NCBI GenBank assembly: GCA_030149025.1
Contig: JASBSH010000018.1
Span: 1 to 9,827, forward strand
Source of the DNA: Actinomycetales bacterium
GTDB lineage: Bacteria > Actinomycetota > Actinomycetes > Actinomycetales > BWSM-131
DNA: 9,827 bases
Direction of reading: 5' to 3'
Positions within the stretch are counted from its first letter, which is position 1. Each line of letters starts with the position of its first letter. A model generated the notes under the pieces. It worked only from the letters and a program-made list of their open reading frames with translations. It ran no database searches and had not been told where the DNA came from. Below, one piece after another: positions 6,964-9,827 of this stretch. A program made the translations under genes and the position numbers.

Positions 6964-7023
6964 TTGGCGGGGCGCAGACCAGGTCGGGGCCGCCCGAGTG
7001 GAAGAGGCACACTGGTGGCATGA
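6964..7023 (+). other. Possible 19-codon leader ORF overlapping the chdC start
   Basis: TTG at 6964 is preceded by GGAGGAG five bases upstream, the strongest Shine-Dalgarno in the 184-bp hemY-chdC gap. The frame runs 19 codons, Arg- and Gly-rich, and its TGA (7021-7023) overlaps the chdC ATG (7020-7022). It could couple translation to chdC or be accidental. It resembles nothing I recognise. Confidence 0.22.
7008..7013 (+). promoter_or_regulatory. -10-like box just upstream of chdC
   Basis: CACACT lies six bases before the chdC ATG, spaced as in leaderless actinobacterial promoters, although the first base departs from TAnnnT. No convincing -35 is seen. It offers an alternative to read-through from hemY. 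Confidence 0.3.
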
Positions 7024-7739
7024 CCGACGCACCCGCCCGCCCTGCCCGCGTCAACCCGCGCGAGATCAACGCCACCATCCGCTACGCGATGTGGTCCGTC
7101 TTCGCGGTGAAGGATTCGATCGACGGATCCAGCGTGGACCGCGACGCGATGCTCGCCGAGGTGCAGGACCTGCTCGCCGACCTGGCCGCGAAGGACCTCG
7201 TGGTCCGCGGGTTCTACGACGTCGCCGGGATGCGGGCCGACGCCGACTTGATGGTGTGGTGGCACGCCCCGCAGGTCGAGACCGTTCAGGAGGCGTACCG
7301 CCGCCTGCGCCGCACCGCCCTCGGGCGGCAGCTGGAGCCGGTGTGGTCTGTGGTCGCGCTGCACCGCCCGGCGGAGTTCAACAAGGGCCACATCCCGGCG
7401 TTCATGGCCGGTGAGCAGCCCCGGTCGTACATCTGCGTATACCCGTTCGTGCGTTCCTACGACTGGTACCTGCTGCCGGAGGACGAGCGCCGCACGATGC
7501 TGGCCGACCACGGCATGCAGGCCCGCACCTACCCGGACGTGCGCGCCAACACGATCTCCGCCTTCGCGCTCGGTGACTACGAGTGGGTGCTGGCGTTCGA
7601 GGCCGACGAGCTGCACCGCATCGTCGACCTCATGCGGGACTTGCGTAACACCGAGGCACGCCGCCACGTGCGGCACGAGATCCCGTTCTACACCGGTCCT
7701 CGTGTGGAGCTGGACGAGCTCGTCGCAGCGCTTCCCTGA
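7020..7739 (+). CDS. chdC: Coproheme decarboxylase (HemQ, chlorite dismutase superfamily)
   Basis: Last step of the coproporphyrin-dependent route: H2O2-dependent oxidative decarboxylation of two propionates of iron-coproporphyrin III (coproheme) to give heme b; cytoplasmic homopentamer in studied members. It is 239 aa, close to other actinobacterial enzymes. Tyr141 (YICVYPFVRSYDWY) corresponds to the radical-forming catalytic Tyr, His164 (LADHG) to the proximal heme ligand, and His124 (NKGHIPAF) to the distal base of the actinobacterial clade. Their spacing (17 and 23 residues) is what I recall for Corynebacterium diphtheriae ChdC (H118, Y135, H158). The Arg of chlorite-degrading Cld is not evident, which argues against true chlorite dismutase. 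ATG 7020 is the only sensible start; CACACT sits six bases upstream, so the mRNA may be leaderless. Its 3' end overlaps the convergent GNAT gene by 52 bp, and a GC hairpin begins at the base after its stop. Confidence 0.97.
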   Translation: MTDAPARPARVNPREINATIRYAMWSVFAVKDSIDGSSVDRDAMLAEVQDLLADLAAKDLVVRGFYDVAGMRADADLMVWWHAPQVETVQEAYRRLRRTALGRQLEPVWSVVALHRPAEFNKGHIPAFMAGEQPRSYICVYPFVRSYDWYLLPEDERRTMLADHGMQARTYPDVRANTISAFALGDYEWVLAFEADELHRIVDLMRDLRNTEARRHVRHEIPFYTGPRVELDELVAALP

Positions 7740-8197
7740 CCGGCGCCCTCCGAAGGGGCGCCGGCCGCACGTCGCATCGGCACGTGCGGGACGCCGTCCT
7801 CGATGAACTCCGGTCCCGTCGGGACGAAACCGAACCGCGCGTAGTAGTCGACCAGGTACGACTGCGCGTCCAGCACGATCTCCTCGTGCCCATGACGCTG
7901 GACGGCGTCACGCACGAGAAGCGTGGACAGTCCCCTTCGGCGGGCCTCGCGTCGGGTGACGACGCGTCCGATCCGGTGACCACCGCCCGGCTCGGAAAGG
8001 ACGCGCAGGTAGGCGTCGACGCGTGCCTCGTCGGAGTCGGCCCACCACACGTGCTCGGTGCCCGGCTCGACGTCGCGGCCGTCGAGCTCCGGGTAGGGGC
8101 AGGTCTGCTCGACGACGAACACGTCGATGCGCAGCCGGACGATGTCGTGCAGCGTCAGCGGGTCCAGGTCGCGCCAGGCGGCGACGCGCAGGCTCAC
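7688..8197 (-). CDS. ElaA-like GNAT N-acetyltransferase
   Basis: GNAT-fold acetyl-CoA-dependent transferase, about 169 aa. The N-terminal half has the ElaA-type signature LRIDVFVVEQTCPYPELDGRD (22-42), followed by EHVWWADSD. The acetyl-CoA-binding stretch is RIGRVVTRREARRRGLSTLL (75-94), then VLDAQSYLVDYYARFGFVPTGPEFIEDGVPHVPMRR (109-143) with the conserved YYxxFGF. The substrate is unknown. The start is GTG 8197, whose GTGA overlaps the msrB TGA (8196-8194), so translation is probably coupled. AAGGA abuts this GTG with no spacing, whereas a CTG two codons later has AAGGAG at five bases, so the true start is uncertain. After residue 143 comes a 26-residue Ala/Ser/Gly-rich tail not expected in ElaA. 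It is encoded by the antisense of the chdC hairpin and chdC 3' end. Confidence 0.88.
   Translation of the reverse strand: MSLRVAAWRDLDPLTLHDIVRLRIDVFVVEQTCPYPELDGRDVEPGTEHVWWADSDEARVDAYLRVLSEPGGGHRIGRVVTRREARRRGLSTLLVRDAVQRHGHEEIVLDAQSYLVDYYARFGFVPTGPEFIEDGVPHVPMRRAAGAPSEGAGQGSAATSSSSSTRGPV
7740..7764 (+). terminator. GC stem-loop directly after chdC
   Basis: CCGGCGCCC (7740-7748) pairs perfectly with GGGCGCCGG (7756-7764) around a 7-base loop, starting at the base after the chdC TGA. There is no T-tract. It is probably a 3'-end or pause structure for chdC. It lies inside the GNAT coding region, so it can also form in that transcript. Confidence 0.55.
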
Positions 8198-8613
8198 TCC
8201 TTGGGCTGAAGCGTCAAGCTGATGCTGTTGATGCAGTACCGCTGGTCGGTCGGGGTGTTGTACCCCTCCCCCTCGAAGACGTGACCGAGGTGTGAACCGC
8301 AACTGCCGCAACGCACCTCGACGCGACGCATGCCGAGTGAGTTGTCCTCGATGTACTCCACCCGGTCCTCGGCGAGGGGCGCGAAGAACGACGGCCAGCC
8401 GCAGTGGCTCTCGAACTTGGTGTCGCTGCGGAACAGCTCGGCGCCGCAGGCACGGCAGGAGTAGACGCCCTCGGTCTTGGTGTCCGTGTACTCGCCGGTG
8501 AACGGCCGCTCCGTGCCGGCCTGCCGCAGCACCTGGTACTCCTCCGGGGACAGCTCGGCGCGCCACTGCTCGTCGGACTTCGTCACCTCGTACTGACGTC
8601 CTGTGCTCTGCAT
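8194..8613 (-). CDS. msrB: Peptide-methionine (R)-S-oxide reductase MsrB
   Basis: Repairs oxidised proteins by reducing methionine-R-sulfoxide to methionine with thioredoxin; cytoplasmic (no signal peptide). It is 139 aa, the normal size for a free-standing MsrB domain. Four zinc cysteines form two CxxC pairs, Cys53/Cys56 (CRAC) and Cys102/Cys105 (CGSC). The catalytic Cys127 is in RYCINS, and Cys71 in SHCGWPSF is the likely resolving cysteine. GHLGHVF-type and GEGYNTPTDQRYC motifs are complete. The start is ATG 8613. GAGGAG is 11 bases away, rather far, but a SigR-like promoter would place the 5' end of the mRNA within a few bases of this ATG, making a Shine-Dalgarno unnecessary. GTG 8586 (beginning VTKSDEQW) is the alternative. 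The GNAT gene overlaps its stop codon downstream. Confidence 0.97.
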   Translation of the reverse strand: MQSTGRQYEVTKSDEQWRAELSPEEYQVLRQAGTERPFTGEYTDTKTEGVYSCRACGAELFRSDTKFESHCGWPSFFAPLAEDRVEYIEDNSLGMRRVEVRCGSCGSHLGHVFEGEGYNTPTDQRYCINSISLTLQPKE

Positions 8614-8622
8614 GTCCGGTGC

Positions 8623-8648
8623 AACTCCTCACCCATCGACGGTGTTCC
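8623..8648 (-). promoter_or_regulatory. Candidate SigR/SigH-type (thiol-stress ECF) promoter of msrB
   Basis: On the minus strand, GGAAC (8648-8644), exactly 18 bases, then GTT (8625-8623). The base after GGAAC is A, as in the GGAAYA form of the SigH consensus. GTT ends nine bases before the msrB ATG, so transcription would begin about one to three bases before the start codon. msr genes are known members of SigR/SigH regulons in Streptomyces and Mycobacterium, which fits the target. Confidence 0.55.
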
Positions 8649-8664
8649 GACAGTATGGAGACTG

Positions 8665-8697
8665 TGCGGAACGTCAGGTATGCGGAACGTCAGGTAT
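8665..8697 (+). repeat. Perfect tandem 16-bp direct repeat in the GH15 promoter region
   Basis: TGCGGAACGTCAGGTA occurs at 8665-8680 and again at 8681-8696 without a gap; base 8697 continues the match. It ends inside the -10-like TATAAG in front of the GH15 gene. It could be paired regulator sites or a slippage duplication. Confidence 0.9.
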
Positions 8698-8700
8698 AAG
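8695..8700 (+). promoter_or_regulatory. -10 box of a candidate promoter for the GH15 gene
   Basis: TATAAG matches five of six TATAAT bases and lies seven bases before the ATG at 8708, consistent with a leaderless or very short-leader mRNA. No good -35 is seen at the usual distance; the tandem repeat occupies that place. Confidence 0.45.
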
Positions 8701-8707
8701 GGGTGGA

Positions 8708-9827
8708 ATGAGTACGCGCCTGGAGGACTACGCCCTGCTCTCCGACCTGCACACCGGGCCCCTGGTGTCCCGGGACGGGAGCATCGACTGGCTGTGTCTG
8801 CCCCGGTTCGATTCACCGGCTGTCTTCTCCGCCATCCTCGGTGACCCCGACGATGGTCGGTGGAAGCTCTCCGCGGTCAACGGGGAGGTCACCGAGCGGC
8901 GCTACCTGCCCCACACCTTCGTCCTGGAGACGACCTGGGGAACGCCGACGGGGAGGCTGCGGGTCACGGACTTCCTGCCCCCGAGGACCTCGCAGGCGGA
9001 CCTGGTTCGCCGGGTGGAATGCCTGGAGGGCACCGCCGAGATCGAGCACGACCTGCGGCTGCGGTTCAACTACGCCCGCGCGACGCCGTGGGTCCGCCTC
9101 GTCGAGGACGGGGACCAGCCGGCGTTGTTGTCTCTTGCCGGATCCGACGGTCTCCTCATCACCGGTCCGCTCCTGCGGTGGTCGGAGCCAGCCGGGGAGG
9201 GCGACGGCTCCGACCATGATGCCGCCACTCAGCCGGCCGCGGATCAGCCCGACAGCCCCGAGAAAGCCGGTGCCCGCGCCCCGCGACTCACCGGGACCTT
9301 CCGACTCGAGGCCGGGGACATTCTCAACTGGGACCTGACCTGGTTCCCGTCCTACCAGGCCGCGCCCACACCTGTGGACCCGGACCAGGCGCTGGCCGAG
9401 GCCATCCGGTTCTGGACGGAGTGGTCCTCGGGCCTGAGCGTCCACACCAGCCACCACCCGCTCCTGCTTCGCTCCCTGCTCGTGCTGCGGGCCCTCACTC
9501 ACCATCAGACCGGTGGCATCGTCGCCGCACCGACCGCGTCCCTGCCCGAGTACTTCGGCGGCGGACGGAACTGGGACTACCGCTACGTCTGGCTGCGTGA
9601 CGCCGCCCTGACGATCGAGGTGATGATCGCCCACGGCCTGACCGACGGGGCGAAGCTGTGGCGTGACTGGCTGCTGCGCGCGGTCGCCGGCGACGCCCAC
9701 GAAGTCAAGATCATGTACGGCGTCGCCGGCGAGCGGGACCTCACCGAACTCGAGCTCGACCACCTCGCCGGCTACGAGGGCTCCCGCCCGATCCGCGTGG
9801 GCAACGGTGCCGCCGACCAGTACCAGG
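8708..9827 (+). CDS. Glycoside hydrolase family 15 protein (trehalase/glucoamylase-like), 3' end cut by window edge
   Basis: N-terminal 373 residues of an inverting GH15 enzyme; family members run about 600-670 aa, so over a third is missing. The N-terminal beta-sandwich domain starts LEDYALLSDLHTGPLVSRDG and SIDWLCLPRFDSPAVFSAIL, the form seen in actinobacterial GH15 proteins. The (alpha/alpha)6 barrel begins near residue 255 and shows the strong motif GGRNWDYRYVWLRDAA (285-300). The catalytic acids lie beyond the window and cannot be checked. Mycobacterial homologues of this type hydrolyse trehalose; others act on alpha-1,4 or alpha-1,6 glucans, so the substrate is open. Residues about 160-195 form an acidic, Pro/Ala-rich low-complexity insertion within the beta-sandwich domain. 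There is no signal peptide, so it is cytoplasmic. The start is ATG 8708 with TATAAG seven bases upstream and an AGGGG run that could serve as Shine-Dalgarno. It is divergent from msrB, 94 bp apart. Confidence 0.92.
   Translation, partial: MSTRLEDYALLSDLHTGPLVSRDGSIDWLCLPRFDSPAVFSAILGDPDDGRWKLSAVNGEVTERRYLPHTFVLETTWGTPTGRLRVTDFLPPRTSQADLVRRVECLEGTAEIEHDLRLRFNYARATPWVRLVEDGDQPALLSLAGSDGLLITGPLLRWSEPAGEGDGSDHDAATQPAADQPDSPEKAGARAPRLTGTFRLEAGDILNWDLTWFPSYQAAPTPVDPDQALAEAIRFWTEWSSGLSVHTSHHPLLLRSLLVLRALTHHQTGGIVAAPTASLPEYFGGGRNWDYRYVWLRDAALTIEVMIAHGLTDGAKLWRDWLLRAVAGDAHEVKIMYGVAGERDLTELELDHLAGYEGSRPIRVGNGAADQYQ

Noticed and set aside
7020..7739. True chlorite dismutase
   Set aside because: The coproheme decarboxylase residues (Tyr141, His124, His164) and the heme-gene context fit ChdC instead.
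8198..8632. N-terminal extension of the GNAT frame through msrB
   Set aside because: It is the alternative frame of msrB, which has complete zinc and catalytic cysteines. The GNAT similarity begins only at 8197.
8841..9763. Long frames on both strands overlapping the GH15 gene
   Set aside because: They are compositional shadows; the GH15 motifs lie in the frame that starts at 8708.

Overview
The window is a piece of a high-GC actinobacterial (Actinomycetota) chromosome. The evidence is strong G/C bias at third codon positions, many GTG starts, TAnnnT-type -10 boxes close to start codons, a DUF3000 gene, and heme genes of the coproporphyrin-dependent branch. I cannot name the genus. The content is mostly housekeeping. 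I see no prophage, CRISPR array, insertion sequence, rRNA or tRNA, and no convincing new multi-gene system. The interesting signals are in the intergenic regions.

Left part (1-4083, all minus strand): reading leftward from the centre, the order is a DUF3000 protein, an orphan LuxR/NarL-type regulator with a degenerate receiver, a ribonuclease D-like HRDC protein, and a FadA-type thiolase that runs off the left edge. A 12-bp palindrome (1261-1272) sits in front of the thiolase and could be an operator.

Centre (4158-7739, plus strand): hemE (uroporphyrinogen decarboxylase), hemY/cgoX (coproporphyrinogen III oxidase) and chdC/hemQ (coproheme decarboxylase). Together they cover uroporphyrinogen III to heme b by the Gram-positive coproporphyrin route, except for the ferrochelatase step (CpfC), whose gene is not in the window. 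hemE and DUF3000 are divergent. A perfect 19-bp inverted repeat with a 15-nt loop, plus an outer 7-bp arm, fills much of the hemE-hemY gap and looks like a dispersed hairpin element.

Right part (7688-9827): msrB (methionine-R-sulfoxide reductase) and an ElaA-like GNAT acetyltransferase form a minus-strand pair with overlapping stop and start codons. The GNAT gene converges on chdC and overlaps its 3' end by 52 bp, and a GC hairpin lies in the coding tail. msrB is preceded by GGAAC-N18-GTT, which fits the SigR/SigH thiol-stress promoter class, and its transcript would be nearly leaderless. Divergent from msrB is a glycoside hydrolase family 15 (trehalase/glucoamylase-like) gene, cut by the right edge. 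Its promoter contains a perfect tandem 16-bp repeat.
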